Origin: an uncultured bacterium
Lineage (GTDB): Bacteria > Bacteroidota > Ignavibacteria > Kapaibacteriales > UBA4661
Length of the DNA stretch: 64,000 nucleotides
NCBI GenBank assembly: GCA_937899715.1
Contig: CALCNX010000030.1
Location: forward strand, 71,736-135,735
Direction of reading: 5' to 3'
Made by a program: the position numbers and the translations under genes. Under the pieces are notes generated by a model that was not told the DNA's origin, searched no databases, and was given only the letters and a program-made list of their open reading frames with translations. Positions 43,025 to 52,871 of this stretch are shown piece after piece; position 1 is the stretch's first letter, and each line of letters starts with the position of its first letter.

Positions 43025-45675
43025 CCACCAATGAGGCTTTCACCATCTTGCTCAAGCATTACACCGAGCAATCGCCTCTCTACGATGAAATGTGGGCAAG
43101 CACACCGTTCCATCCGTCTCCGCACGAGCATTGGAAGCCGCTTGTCAAGGAATTAGAGCAAATGGGCAGCGCGGAACTACGCCAGCGCTCACTGGAAATT
43201 CAACGCCTCCTGCGAGAAAATGGGGTTACCTACAGCATTTACAGCGATCCCAAGGGTTTACATCGTGCATGGAAACTAGACCCTGTACCGTTTGTGGTGG
43301 GTGAGCATGACTGGCAGTTGATAGAACGAGGTTTGCAGCAACGAGTAGAGCTTTTGAACTTGATTTTATCGGACATCTATGGTGAACGGCGTTTAATTGC
43401 TCAAGGCTTGTTGCCGCTTGAACTTATCTACACCCATAGCGGCTTTCTTCGTCCGTGCGCCAGCATCACCTTTCCCACTTCCGAGGCAATGCACCGCCAA
43501 TTACGCATTTATGCGGCAGATATGGCGCGTGGACCCGACAACCGAATGTGGATACTCAGCGACCGCACTCAAGCGCCATCCGGTGCGGGCTACGCGCTGG
43601 AAAACCGTCTGGTGATGAACCGTGCTCTTCCCGATGCGTTTGCTGGAATGACTTCGGCGGGAACAACCGTTCGGAGACTCGTTCCATTTTTTTCGGCGTT
43701 GCAAGAGAGTTTGCTGGCGACTGCAACAGCAACGAGCAGAAATCCCCATGTCGTCGTGCTCACGCCCGGACCCGGTAATGAAGCGCACTTTGAGCACGCC
43801 TATCTCGCTTCATCACTTGGGTACTCGCTGGTGCAGGGTGAAGACTTGACGGTTCGCAATGGCTACGTCTGGCTGCGGTCGTTAGGCGGTTTGCAGCGCG
43901 TGGATGTGATTCTGCGCCGTGTGGATGACAGCTTTTGCGACCCGTTGGAACTTCGTCCCGATTCTCAGCTCGGTGTGGCGGGACTGGTGGAAGCCGTGCG
44001 GCGTGGCAATGTTTCGATTGCGAACCCGCTTGGGAGCGGCGTTTTGGAGAATCCGGCACTTATGGCATTTTTGCCCAACCTTGCCCGTCATTTTTTGGGT
44101 GAAGATTTGATATTGCCGTCGGCAGCGACGTGGTGGTGCGGCGAGGAAAAAGAATTACAATATGTTCTGGCAAATCTTTCCTCGCTCATTATCAAACCAA
44201 TTGACCGCCAGACCGCTCCTCATGCTGTTTTTGGGTACGAACTCTCCCGCGAGGAATTAGAACAACTCCGCACGGCGATTAAGCGCGAACCGCACCGCTA
44301 CGTCGGACAGGAATATGTGAATTTTTCAACAGCACCGTCGTTTGTGAACGGAATCTTGGAGCCGCGATATACAGTTTTGCGCAGTTTTTTGATTGCCCAA
44401 AAAGATGGCTATGCCGCGATGCCCGGCGGACTTACTCGCGCCGCCAATGATAAAAATACATTTCTGGTCTCGAATCAAGCCGGAGGCGTAAGCAAAGATA
44501 CGTGGGTGCTGACTTCTGTGCCGGAAGAATCTCCCTATCGTGTGCACGGCAGTGAAGATTCTGCGGGCGAGGAAGAGCAGACACAAATAGCGCAAGAATA
44601 CTCGCTTTCCAGCCGCACGGCAGAAAATCTTTTTTGGGTGGGGCGTTATGCGGAACGTGCGCAGACGACGGCACGACTGCTCCGCACTATTCTTCAGCAA
44701 CGAGCCGAACTTGTGCCGCAGGGCTTCGCGCAAGGCATTTCGGAGGGCAGTAGCAGTACCGACACGGCTTTTATCCGAACGTTGCTGTGCACATTGACGC
44801 AAATGACGATAACGTACCCAGGCTTTATCGGTAATGGCAGCGAGGAACGATTACTGCACCCCGAAGCAGAATTGCTTTCGGTGACGCTTGATACGGCACG
44901 AGCCGGAAGTATTGCCTCAACGCTGCAAGCCTTCACGCGCTCAGTCTATGCCGTGCGCGAGCGACTTTCTGCTGATACATGGCGCGTGATAGGGGATTTG
45001 GAGCGGTATTGGGATGAATTGCAGTCCGCAACATCTGATGGTGATGGGGAGGTTTCCAATGAAACACGTTTGCGTCTGGCACAAACAGCTCTCGACCGCG
45101 TGATTGCTTCTCTGGCAGCATTTTTGGGGTTGAATATGGAAAGCATGGGTTACGACGAAGGCTGGTTCTTGCTGGATGCGGGCAGGCGTTTGGAGCGGAC
45201 ATTGCAAATGGCTTCCATGCTGCGCTCAATGCTAACCTTCAAGCAAGAAGCGTCCGTAGAGCAGCTTTTGCTGGAACAGGTATTGGACTTGAACGAGTGC
45301 TTGATGACGTACCGCTCGCGCTATCGCTCACGGCTGCTCTTTGTGCCCGTGCTTGATTTATTGCTTTTTGACCGCACCAATCCTCGTTCGATGGTCTATC
45401 AACTGGAGCGCTTACAAAAGCGTGTGGAGGATTTACCCCACAAACGCGATGAACAAGCCTTTTCGCAGATTGCTCATCAAGAACGACTGGTCTTGGAGGC
45501 GCTTACCGCCTTACGCCTTGCCGATACACGAAGCCTCGCCGAAACTGATGTGTACGCGATGCGCAGCGAACTAGAGACTCTTTTAAGTACAGTCGGCAAC
45601 CTTACAGCACAGGTTTCGGCGGCAATTACGCAAGAATTTTTCAATCACGCGCTCGTGCAGCAGCAGATTGCGTAA
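43021..45675 (+). CDS. Circularly permuted ATP-grasp / alpha-E fusion protein
   Basis: 884 residues. The first ~480 match the circularly permuted ATP-grasp family (DUF404/DUF407): YSIYSDPKGLHRAWKLDP, ERGLQQRVELLNLILSDIY, YTHSGFLRPC, VVLTPGPGNEAHFEHAYLAS, VDVILRRVDDSFCDPLEL and ALMAFLPNLARHF. A linker leads to an alpha-E domain (DUF403): LSSRTAENLFWVGRYAERAQ, then all-helical to the end. Such enzymes are predicted ATP-dependent peptide-bond or amide ligases, usually found with transglutaminase-like and proteasome-like genes. Here they are fused and follow gmhA with overlap; no partner is next door. Reaction unknown. Confidence 0.88.
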   Translation: MTTNEAFTILLKHYTEQSPLYDEMWASTPFHPSPHEHWKPLVKELEQMGSAELRQRSLEIQRLLRENGVTYSIYSDPKGLHRAWKLDPVPFVVGEHDWQLIERGLQQRVELLNLILSDIYGERRLIAQGLLPLELIYTHSGFLRPCASITFPTSEAMHRQLRIYAADMARGPDNRMWILSDRTQAPSGAGYALENRLVMNRALPDAFAGMTSAGTTVRRLVPFFSALQESLLATATATSRNPHVVVLTPGPGNEAHFEHAYLASSLGYSLVQGEDLTVRNGYVWLRSLGGLQRVDVILRRVDDSFCDPLELRPDSQLGVAGLVEAVRRGNVSIANPLGSGVLENPALMAFLPNLARHFLGEDLILPSAATWWCGEEKELQYVLANLSSLIIKPIDRQTAPHAVFGYELSREELEQLRTAIKREPHRYVGQEYVNFSTAPSFVNGILEPRYTVLRSFLIAQKDGYAAMPGGLTRAANDKNTFLVSNQAGGVSKDTWVLTSVPEESPYRVHGSEDSAGEEEQTQIAQEYSLSSRTAENLFWVGRYAERAQTTARLLRTILQQRAELVPQGFAQGISEGSSSTDTAFIRTLLCTLTQMTITYPGFIGNGSEERLLHPEAELLSVTLDTARAGSIASTLQAFTRSVYAVRERLSADTWRVIGDLERYWDELQSATSDGDGEVSNETRLRLAQTALDRVIASLAAFLGLNMESMGYDEGWFLLDAGRRLERTLQMASMLRSMLTFKQEASVEQLLLEQVLDLNECLMTYRSRYRSRLLFVPVLDLLLFDRTNPRSMVYQLERLQKRVEDLPHKRDEQAFSQIAHQERLVLEALTALRLADTRSLAETDVYAMRSELETLLSTVGNLTAQVSAAITQEFFNHALVQQQIA

Positions 45676-45750
45676 AGATAGAACTTACTTCAAACGAAAC
45701 CAACAGCACAAAAATAATTGATTGCCAAAGGAAATCACGCAAACTTTTCC

Positions 45751-45758
45751 TAACTTTG
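45751..45758 (+). promoter_or_regulatory. -7 promoter box for recN
   Basis: TAACTTTG, an exact match to TAnnTTTG, 79 bases before the chosen recN start. The nearest TTG lies 26 bases upstream, further than ideal. Confidence 0.35.
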
Positions 45759-45836
45759 CGGCTTCGTGTTCGCAGCAACATTACGCACTATTTCGTGTTG
45801 CTGCCAAACTTTTCTTCCACCATGGACGGCGCACCA

Positions 45837-47549
45837 ATGCTTCAACGCTTGACAATTCGGCACTTTACGCTTATCGAAGAACTCGACCTTGAGCTTGGTC
45901 GTGGCTTAAACATTATCACCGGCGAGACCGGCGCGGGAAAGTCCATTATTGTGGATGCCCTGCTGCTGCTTTTTGGTGAGCGCGGCTCTGCGGAATATGT
46001 CCGCAAGGGCGCACCCAAAGCCGTGATTGAGGGCAGTTTTGTTATTACGGGGAACAAATATATTCAGCCGCTCTTGGAGGAGCATGAAATTGAGCACGAT
46101 GGCGAGGGGCTGCTGCTGCGCCGTGAAATCTCCGAAAAAGGTACCTCGCGGTCATTTATCAATGATTCTCCCGTTGCAGTCGGTGTTATGCGCGAAGTCG
46201 GAGCGCAGCTTGTGGATTTTCATGGTCAACACGAGCACCAATCGCTTCTGCGGGCAGAAGCACACGTGAATTTTATTGACAATTTTGAAGGTGTATTGCC
46301 ACGTTTGGAGGTGTATCAGGAACACTTTGCCACGCTGCGCAGACAGATACACGAGCGCACAGAACTTGCCTCGCGCGAGCAAGCACTCCGGCAGCAAGCG
46401 GAGTTTCGGCGTTTTCAGTTAGAAGAAATCGAGCAAGTCAATCCCCAACACGACGAAGAAGAAAGTCTTGAGCAGGAACTGGCGCTGCGCGAGAACGCCG
46501 AGCAACTGCACGACCTCACGTACCGCTTGACGACGCTTTTGTACGACGACGACGATTCAGTGCGCGACCGCCTTGCCACAGCAAAAAACCTTCTTGATGA
46601 ATTAGCAGAAATAGACAAAGAGTTCACGGAATACCGTAGCGAGTGCCAGTCAGCGATTGCGGTGGTGGGCGAGATTGCGAAATTTGCGCACAATTACCGC
46701 GAGAATATCGAATTTCAGCCGGAGCGTTTGGAGCAGATACGCTACCGCTTGCAGCAGCTTTCGCGTTTGCGCAAGAAGTACGGTGGCGCTGCGGAACTCT
46801 TCGCCAAGTGGGACGAACTCAAGAAAGATGCCGAATTGACGGAAAATTTTGAGGCAGCGCAAGAGCGCCTGACCCGAAGCATCGAAGAAACCCGTGAGAC
46901 GCTTGCCAAAGCAGCACAAATACTATCGGAGCATCGAAAAAAGGTGGCTGCAAAAATTGAAAAAACCATTATCGCCACGCTCCAAAATTTGGGGATGCCG
47001 CATATTCGCTTTGCCGTGAATTTTTCGCGTGAGGTTTCCGTCGGGATAAGTGCTGATGCATTGTACGTCACATTTGATGGGGAGCGCGTAGTGGCATATC
47101 CGAATGGTGCAGAAAAAGTAGAGTTTCTTATTGCGGCGAATCCGGGCGAAGAACTGAAGCCGATGGCACGCATTGCTTCCGGTGGTGAGATTTCACGGGT
47201 GATGCTTTCGCTCAAAGCGGCACTTGCCGAATCAGACCGCCTGCCGATGATGGTTTTCGATGAGATTGATACGGGAATAAGCGGACGCATCGCGCAAAAA
47301 GTGGGTAAAACGATGAAGGAACTTTCAAAGCACCCCCAGATTATTGCCATCACGCACCAGCCGCAGATAGCAGCGCTTGCCGATACGCATATCATGGTCG
47401 AAAAACGCCAGACCGCTACCACCACTCGTATTTCTGCTGTTGTTCTGACGGAGGAAGAGCGTATTTATGAGGTTGCGCGGCTCTTGAGCGGCGAGGAAAT
47501 TACGAATGCGGCGCTGGAAAGCGCTAGGGAACTGGTGCGGGCGGAGTGA
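45837..47549 (+). CDS. recN: DNA repair protein RecN
   Basis: SMC-like ATPase that helps join ends in double-strand break repair; cytoplasmic on DNA. 570 residues. MLQRLTIRHFTLIEELDLEL is the typical start, followed by the P-loop GETGAGKS, a coiled coil with a QHEHQSLL hinge region, then ASGGEISRVMLSLKAAL (ABC signature), MMVFDEIDTGISG (Walker B) and IAITHQPQIAALAD (switch His). ATG 45837 was chosen over ATG 45822 because the fold begins at MLQRL. A -7 box lies at 45751. Confidence 0.95.
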   Translation: MLQRLTIRHFTLIEELDLELGRGLNIITGETGAGKSIIVDALLLLFGERGSAEYVRKGAPKAVIEGSFVITGNKYIQPLLEEHEIEHDGEGLLLRREISEKGTSRSFINDSPVAVGVMREVGAQLVDFHGQHEHQSLLRAEAHVNFIDNFEGVLPRLEVYQEHFATLRRQIHERTELASREQALRQQAEFRRFQLEEIEQVNPQHDEEESLEQELALRENAEQLHDLTYRLTTLLYDDDDSVRDRLATAKNLLDELAEIDKEFTEYRSECQSAIAVVGEIAKFAHNYRENIEFQPERLEQIRYRLQQLSRLRKKYGGAAELFAKWDELKKDAELTENFEAAQERLTRSIEETRETLAKAAQILSEHRKKVAAKIEKTIIATLQNLGMPHIRFAVNFSREVSVGISADALYVTFDGERVVAYPNGAEKVEFLIAANPGEELKPMARIASGGEISRVMLSLKAALAESDRLPMMVFDEIDTGISGRIAQKVGKTMKELSKHPQIIAITHQPQIAALADTHIMVEKRQTATTTRISAVVLTEEERIYEVARLLSGEEITNAALESARELVRAE

Positions 47550-47850
47550 GGTGCAATATGATAGTAGTGATTGTGGCGCAATAAGCGAAAATTTTCATGT
47601 TCGAGGACGGTTAGGCTTTATTGAATTTGCTCAAAGCCGAGAATTTTGTTTCTTGTTGCGTTTGGCACGTCTATTGCATAAATTAGTGCATTCGCTTCTC
47701 AGCAGAGTTTTTATAGAGTTGTACCCCGCATCGGTATTATACAATATGCATCATACTTTTTCCATACCACCCTTATACGTTTCAATTCTAGAATTGAGAG
47801 CGACGGGAGTTTTTGGGTCTCAAGGTGCGTCATACATAAAAAAATCACAA
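47550..47850. other. Intergenic gap without recognised gene
   Basis: 301 bases between recN and the TPR kinase. The plus frame stays open through it, but the sequence does not look like a protein domain, no signal peptide begins before 47851, and I see no exact TAnnTTTG box, tRNA or hairpin. Confidence 0.5.
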
Positions 47851-49980
47851 ATGATTATAGCGACAGTGGTGTGGGGAATGACGACAGGAAGAATGGTTAT
47901 TCTTGTACTTGCCTCGGCAATGGCTATTATACCTACTTTTGCGCAGTCGAATGGGATGAGCAGCCGCGCGGATTCGCTTTTGGCTGTGCTTTCCCGGCAG
48001 CAAGGTGCAGCGCAGTACCCGACTCTTGTGCAGCTTTCATGGGAATATCGTGCCATTAATCCTCGCCAGTCTGTCGTCTATGGCAATCAAGCGCTGGCTT
48101 TGAGTAAACAGTACAATATCACATATGATGTCGCAAAAGCAGAGCGCTTTGTCGGTGTGGGGTATCGGAATTTAGGTGATTATGGCAAAGCAATAGAGCA
48201 TTTTTTTATGTCGCTTTCGCTTGATGAAAAAAATGGTGGCGACCCTGTTGAAATAGGACATTCGCTTAATAGTATCGGGCGTATTTTTATTTTGGAGAAA
48301 AAACCCCAAGAAGCGCAGATATATTTAGAACGCTCTCTTCGTATTGCCGAGAAGACTCATGACGAGCGCCTATTGGCATACAGTTTGGCAAATTTGGGTG
48401 AGGTGCGGTCATTACAAGGAAATTATTCGGAATCGCTTGGCTTGTTGCTTCGGGCGCTCAAGATTTGGGAAAATCTTGGTTCCAGACAAAATATTGCTGC
48501 TGTTTTGTCGGATATTGGGCTTTCGTTTTATTCGCTGGGAAATAATCAAACAGCATTAGAGTATTATGCAAAAGCACTGACGATTTTTGATGAGTTTAAG
48601 CAGCCGCATGACATGAGTTTAGTGCTTGCACGCATGACATCTGTGCATTTAGCCCTGCATGACCCGGAAAAAGCTCGTGAGTATGGCGAACAGGCATACA
48701 AATATGCGCAGCAAGCGCAGTCGCGTCAGCAAATCAAAGACGCACTCTGGGTGCTTGCCGAGACTGCTGCTCAGCAAGGCGATTACGCGAAATCGCTGGA
48801 ATATCATCGGCTTTTGAAAGAAGCAAGTGATTCGCTTTACACCGAAGAATCTGCCCGCCAGACCGCCGTGTATTCCGCACAATATGAGTATGAACGAAAA
48901 GAGCAGCAAATAGTAGCGCTGGAAAAAGAGTCACAGCAGCAAGCTCTGATGCGTAATATCCTCATTGCCGGAGGCATTTTATTGACAATATCATTACTCC
49001 TTTTGGTGAACCGTTTTCGTTTTAAGCAGCAATCGGCACGGCTGCTGGAAGCGCGGGCAGCCGAGTTGGCACAAGCAAATACCGAATTGCGCATCGCTAA
49101 ATTGGAAATTGAAGAGCAGAATCGAATGTTGCTGGACTTGGACAAAGAAAAAAACGAATTTTTGGGTATTGCTGCCCACGACCTCAAAAATCCGGTCTCG
49201 GCGATTCAAGGTATTGCTGAAATGCTCCAGCATGATGATTTTTCGTATAAGGAGGTCAAAAAACTTTCTGCCGTGATTCTTGATAATTCGCGGCGGATGT
49301 TCGACCTCATTACAAATTTGCTTGATGTCAATGCGATTGAATCGGGTAAGTTACTTTTGCAGCCGTCAGTTTTTAGCGCTAACGTGTTGCTTTCCGGCGT
49401 ACTTGACCGCTTTGAGCAACCTGCCTTACTGAAAAATATTCGGCTCCAGTTGTTTCTGCCCGAAGAACATTTGTATGTGAACGCAGATAATTATGCGACA
49501 ATACAGATTATCGAAAACCTGCTTTCCAATGCCATTAAGTATTCTCCGCCCGGAAATTCCGTTCATATTCGCCTCAAAGAATCAATCATTTTGCAGACGA
49601 ATCACATCTGGACACGCGAGGAATGGTTGCATCTTGATGCTGAGAATAACGATGGGCAAATGCACGGCTATACTGAAAAATGTGTACGCTTCGAGGTGCA
49701 AGATTTCGGTCCGGGATTAACAGAAGAGGATAAAGCATATCTTTTTACTAAATTTGCACGTCTTTCCGCCCAACCAACTGCTGAAGAGCATTCTACGGGG
49801 TTGGGGCTTTCCATTGTCAAAAAGCTGACCGAGGCATTAAACGGGCGCGTCTGGTGCGAGTCTGAATACGGCAAAGGTGCAACTTTTATTGTCGAATTAC
49901 CTCAATCCACAGAACCAAAAACGGAATTAAATAGTATATTTTTTCCGAAATCAACCGTAGAGGAACACGTAGCAGTCTAA
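47851..49980 (+). CDS. TPR-sensor histidine kinase
   Basis: 709 residues. A signal-like segment (MVILVLASAMAIIPTFAQ) leads into about six tetratricopeptide repeats (48000-48850; for example SLSLDEKNGGDPVEIGHSLN and YYAKALTIFDEFKQPHDMSL), placed in the periplasm. A second helix (NILIAGGILLTISLLLLVN) is followed by a coiled coil, a HisKA domain with NEFLGIAAHDLKNPVSAIQG (phosphorylated His) and an HATPase domain (LLSNAIKYSPPGNSV; DFGPGL; STGLGLSIVKKL). No receiver domain. The following gene is a REC-kinase whose core is related, so phosphate may pass between them. Start uncertain: ATG 47851 or 47878. Confidence 0.88.
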   Translation: MIIATVVWGMTTGRMVILVLASAMAIIPTFAQSNGMSSRADSLLAVLSRQQGAAQYPTLVQLSWEYRAINPRQSVVYGNQALALSKQYNITYDVAKAERFVGVGYRNLGDYGKAIEHFFMSLSLDEKNGGDPVEIGHSLNSIGRIFILEKKPQEAQIYLERSLRIAEKTHDERLLAYSLANLGEVRSLQGNYSESLGLLLRALKIWENLGSRQNIAAVLSDIGLSFYSLGNNQTALEYYAKALTIFDEFKQPHDMSLVLARMTSVHLALHDPEKAREYGEQAYKYAQQAQSRQQIKDALWVLAETAAQQGDYAKSLEYHRLLKEASDSLYTEESARQTAVYSAQYEYERKEQQIVALEKESQQQALMRNILIAGGILLTISLLLLVNRFRFKQQSARLLEARAAELAQANTELRIAKLEIEEQNRMLLDLDKEKNEFLGIAAHDLKNPVSAIQGIAEMLQHDDFSYKEVKKLSAVILDNSRRMFDLITNLLDVNAIESGKLLLQPSVFSANVLLSGVLDRFEQPALLKNIRLQLFLPEEHLYVNADNYATIQIIENLLSNAIKYSPPGNSVHIRLKESIILQTNHIWTREEWLHLDAENNDGQMHGYTEKCVRFEVQDFGPGLTEEDKAYLFTKFARLSAQPTAEEHSTGLGLSIVKKLTEALNGRVWCESEYGKGATFIVELPQSTEPKTELNSIFFPKSTVEEHVAV

Positions 49981-50073
49981 AAGCAGTCGGCTCAAAAAAT
50001 TTCTTTTCTGTGCTGTGTGTATAGGCAGTTGATGGTTATACCGTTTACTAATTTTTTATTGTCTGAATGACCG

Positions 50074-51219
50074 ATGGAAACACGTAATAAGCGTATTTTG
50101 GTGGTGGACGATGTGGAAGAAAATACCTACATCGTCTCAACAATTTTGAAAAGCGCCGGCTATACTCCCTTTGTAGCAAATTCGGGCAAACAGGCAATTC
50201 AAATTGCCGAGACACAGCATCCCGACCTTGTACTACTGGACATCAATATGCCGGAGATGAATGGCTACGAAGTCTGCAAGTATTTCAAAGAGCATGAGCC
50301 AATTGCTGACATTCCTATTGTGTTTCTGACTGTTCATGCAGACGCTGAATCTATTGCGAAAGCCTTTGATACCGGTGCTGTTGATTATTTGACGAAACCC
50401 TTCAAGAAAGCGGAACTGCTTGCTCGTGTGAAGGTGCATCTGGCACTCCGTCAGGCGCAAGAGCTTCTTGAAGACCAAAACGAAAGCCTAAAGCGCCTCA
50501 ATGATGAAAAAAATGAATTTTTAGGTATCGCCGCACACGACTTAAAAAATCCGCTTAATTCCATTCGCGGTATTGCCCAGATGGTGCGCAAGCGCAAGGA
50601 GATTGAGCTTTCCGATGACGAAGTGGATGACATGGCTCATCAGATAGAAACCTCCTCCAATTTTATGTTCGAGATTATCACGAATTTATTGGACGTGAAC
50701 AAAATCGAAAATGGCAAATTGGTTATTCAGCCATCAAGCGTAGATTTGGTGCTTTCTCTCGGCGCTGTTACCGACCGCTATCAAGCCCCGGCGGCAAAGA
50801 AAAATATCACATTGCACGTGGAACTGCCTGCCGAAGATACTCAAATCTATGCCGACCCGACGCTCACAATACAAGTTCTGGACAATATTGTATCAAACGC
50901 TGTCAAATACTCGCCACAGGGCAAAAATGTATGGGTTACGGTCAGTTGTGATGCCGTTCAGCACCGAGTGCGGGTTGCTGTCAAAGACGAAGGTCCCGGC
51001 TTTAGTGAGGAAGACAAAAAGAAACTCTTTGGTAAATTTGCACGGCTCACGGCAAAACCCACAGGCGGCGAACACTCGACGGGCTTGGGATTGTCTATCG
51101 TCAAGCGTCTTGCTGAAGCTATGGATGCTTCTATCTGGTGCGAATCCGAATTGGGCAAGGGAGCAACGTTTATTATTGAATTTCCCGATGCTTCAATGAT
51201 GAAAACAATGGAAGCATAA
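50074..51219 (+). CDS. Receiver-histidine kinase hybrid (N-terminal REC)
   Basis: 381 residues, cytoplasmic. The N-terminal receiver domain has the acidic pair VVDD, phosphoacceptor Asp56 (VLLDINMPEMNG), the switch Thr in FLTVHAD and Lys108 (LTKPF). HisKA follows with His155 in NEFLGIAAHDLKNP, then HATPase (ILDNIVSNAVKYSP; DEGPGFSEED; STGLGLSIVKRL). The REC-first order suits an enzyme controlled by another kinase rather than by its own sensor. The HisKA stretch is nearly the same as in the preceding TPR kinase. No DNA-binding output domain or response regulator gene follows. Confidence 0.92.
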   Translation: METRNKRILVVDDVEENTYIVSTILKSAGYTPFVANSGKQAIQIAETQHPDLVLLDINMPEMNGYEVCKYFKEHEPIADIPIVFLTVHADAESIAKAFDTGAVDYLTKPFKKAELLARVKVHLALRQAQELLEDQNESLKRLNDEKNEFLGIAAHDLKNPLNSIRGIAQMVRKRKEIELSDDEVDDMAHQIETSSNFMFEIITNLLDVNKIENGKLVIQPSSVDLVLSLGAVTDRYQAPAAKKNITLHVELPAEDTQIYADPTLTIQVLDNIVSNAVKYSPQGKNVWVTVSCDAVQHRVRVAVKDEGPGFSEEDKKKLFGKFARLTAKPTGGEHSTGLGLSIVKRLAEAMDASIWCESELGKGATFIIEFPDASMMKTMEA

Positions 51220-51285
51220 GTCGCCATCAAGTAAATGGCTTAGTAAGCCATTATTTTCTCAACCTTTTTGTGTGGGAGCAAAAAC

Positions 51286-51606
51286 ATGATAGTAACAACC
51301 ACAGGTGAGCTTCAGGGCTACCGCATCAAGCGCTATTTGGGCGTGGTAACGGGTGAAGCGATTGTTGGTGCGAATATGTTCAAAGATATGTTTGCCGGAA
51401 TACGTGATGTCGTTGGCGGACGTTCCGGTGCATATGAAGGTGAACTCCGCAAGGCACGCGAAATTGCCTTTCAGGAAATGGAAGATATTGCTATTCAACT
51501 TGGCGCAAATGCCGTCGTTGGTGTGGATTTGGACTACGAAGTGCTAGGGCAAAATAACGGGATGCTCATGGTGAGCGTCAATGGTACGGCTGTCATTATT
51601 GAATAA
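51286..51606 (+). CDS. YbjQ-family (UPF0145) protein
   Basis: 106 residues. MIVTTTGELQGYRIKRYLG, GEAIVGANMFKDMFAGIRD, GRSGAYEGELRKAREIA and GANAVVGVDLDYEVLG fit the YbjQ/UPF0145 family, small pentamer-forming proteins of unknown role sometimes called heavy-metal-binding. ATG 51286 is the natural start; a GTG six codons earlier is less likely. It is followed 19 bases later by a DUF4112 gene. The group up to 53120 looks like one stress-related unit behind the kinase pair. Confidence 0.88.
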   Translation: MIVTTTGELQGYRIKRYLGVVTGEAIVGANMFKDMFAGIRDVVGGRSGAYEGELRKAREIAFQEMEDIAIQLGANAVVGVDLDYEVLGQNNGMLMVSVNGTAVIIE

Positions 51607-51625
51607 ATTGTATGGAAGAGTTTTA

Positions 51626-52147
51626 ATGGAAGAGCCTCGCTCAACACTCACTCCGGCTGAACGACAAGCCACTGCCGTTACGGCTGACCCGCTTCGGTCG
51701 GCACGGCAGTTTGCACGATTGCTCGACGACCTTGTGCGTGTGCCAGGGACAAAAATTGGTGTTGGGTTAGACCCTTTGATAAACCTCATACCCATAGCTG
51801 GAGATGCCGTCGGTACAGCAATGAGCGCATACTTACTTGTAACTGCTGTGCGCATGGGGGTACCGAAGCGCGTGATAGCCAGAATGTTGCTGAATATTGG
51901 CATAGATGCTCTTGTCGGGGCTATTCCGATTATTGGTCAAGCATTTGATTTTGTCTGGAAAGCCAATGCCCTAAATATGACGCTGCTGGAACGGTACGCT
52001 ACCGCACCCACAAAAACGACGCAATCAAGTGGTACGATGGTCGTTATTGTTCTTGCACTGTTTGTGCTAATTGTGGCTTTGGTTTTATGGTTTGCGTATA
52101 TGATGTTATCGCTCTTAGCGTCGCTGCTTCATTTGCCGCTTTGGTAA
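51626..52147 (+). CDS. DUF4112 membrane protein
   Basis: 173 residues. LLDDLVRVPGTKIGVGLDPLINLIPIAGDAVG is split across two conserved patches of DUF4112: the G-x-x-x-GLDP motif and the LIPIAGDAVGTAMSAYLL helix. IGIDALVGAIPIIGQAFDFVWKAN repeats the same IGD/IGQ pattern, as is typical. A C-terminal hydrophobic helix (VVIVLALFVLIVALVLWF) anchors it. Function unknown. ATG 51626 was preferred to an upstream ATG at 51581 that overlaps the YbjQ gene. Confidence 0.85.
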   Translation: MEEPRSTLTPAERQATAVTADPLRSARQFARLLDDLVRVPGTKIGVGLDPLINLIPIAGDAVGTAMSAYLLVTAVRMGVPKRVIARMLLNIGIDALVGAIPIIGQAFDFVWKANALNMTLLERYATAPTKTTQSSGTMVVIVLALFVLIVALVLWFAYMMLSLLASLLHLPLW

Positions 52148-52213
52148 GATGCGTATGGCGATAATGTTCGAGCTATGCGTTACAATTCTTGGTGTCTTTT
52201 TTCCACGACTCTT

Positions 52214-52819
52214 ATGGACTTGACAAGCACACTGGCTATGGCGATGGGTTCCTCATGGCTTTCGGGAGTGAATCTTTACGCCACCGTCGCAACTCTTGGT
52301 TTGCTAGGGCGATTTGGACACGTGCCGTTGCCGGGAAGCCTTGGTGGGCTGACGAGTTGGTGGGTGATAGGTATTGCGCTGGGGCTTTATTGTGTGGAGT
52401 TTATTGCCGATAAAATTCCTGCTGTGGATACAGCATGGGACGTTGTGCATACGTTCATTCGTGTGCCTGCTGGTGCGGTGCTTGCAGCAGCGAGCTTTAC
52501 AACGTTTGATTCTTCTATCCAAACCATTGCTTTACTTGTTGGCGGCGGCTTGGCACTCACTTCGCATAGCACCAAAGCGACAACTCGCGCTGCAATCAAT
52601 ACCAGCCCCGAACCCATGTCTAACATTGCTGTTAGCACCGCAGAAGATGTGTTGACCGTTGGCGGCGCATCGCTCGCAGTGTACTATCCGATTGCTATTA
52701 TTGTGGTCGTAGTCTGCGGAGTCATTGGTTCGTTTATTATCATTCCCAAAATTATTGTCTATTTGCGGCGCGTCATTGGTTTTGTCGGGAATTGGCGCGA
52801 AAAACTTCGTAATCTTTAA
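52214..52819 (+). CDS. DUF4126 membrane protein
   Basis: 201 residues with about five membrane helices. It starts with LAMAMGSSWLSGVNLYATVA (the SG-x-N motif typical of DUF4126) and continues with LEF-type YCVEFIADKIPAVDTAWDVV, VLAAASFTT, GGGLALTSHSTKATTRAAIN and NIAVSTAEDVLTVGGASLAV, then an IAIIVVVVCGVIGSFIIIP helix pair. Function unknown. ATG 52214 gives the usual N-terminus. It lies between DUF4112 and YeaQ-family genes, and all three are small envelope proteins. Confidence 0.85.
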   Translation: MDLTSTLAMAMGSSWLSGVNLYATVATLGLLGRFGHVPLPGSLGGLTSWWVIGIALGLYCVEFIADKIPAVDTAWDVVHTFIRVPAGAVLAAASFTTFDSSIQTIALLVGGGLALTSHSTKATTRAAINTSPEPMSNIAVSTAEDVLTVGGASLAVYYPIAIIVVVVCGVIGSFIIIPKIIVYLRRVIGFVGNWREKLRNL

Positions 52820-52871
52820 GCACTATCACTTTCAGTTCACTTGTTTCATCGTTATTAGAGGAGATACAGCT

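Noticed and set aside
46742..47425. Minus-strand open frame of 227 codons opposite recN
   Set aside because: The Ser-rich translation is an antisense by-product of recN; no start signal or fold.
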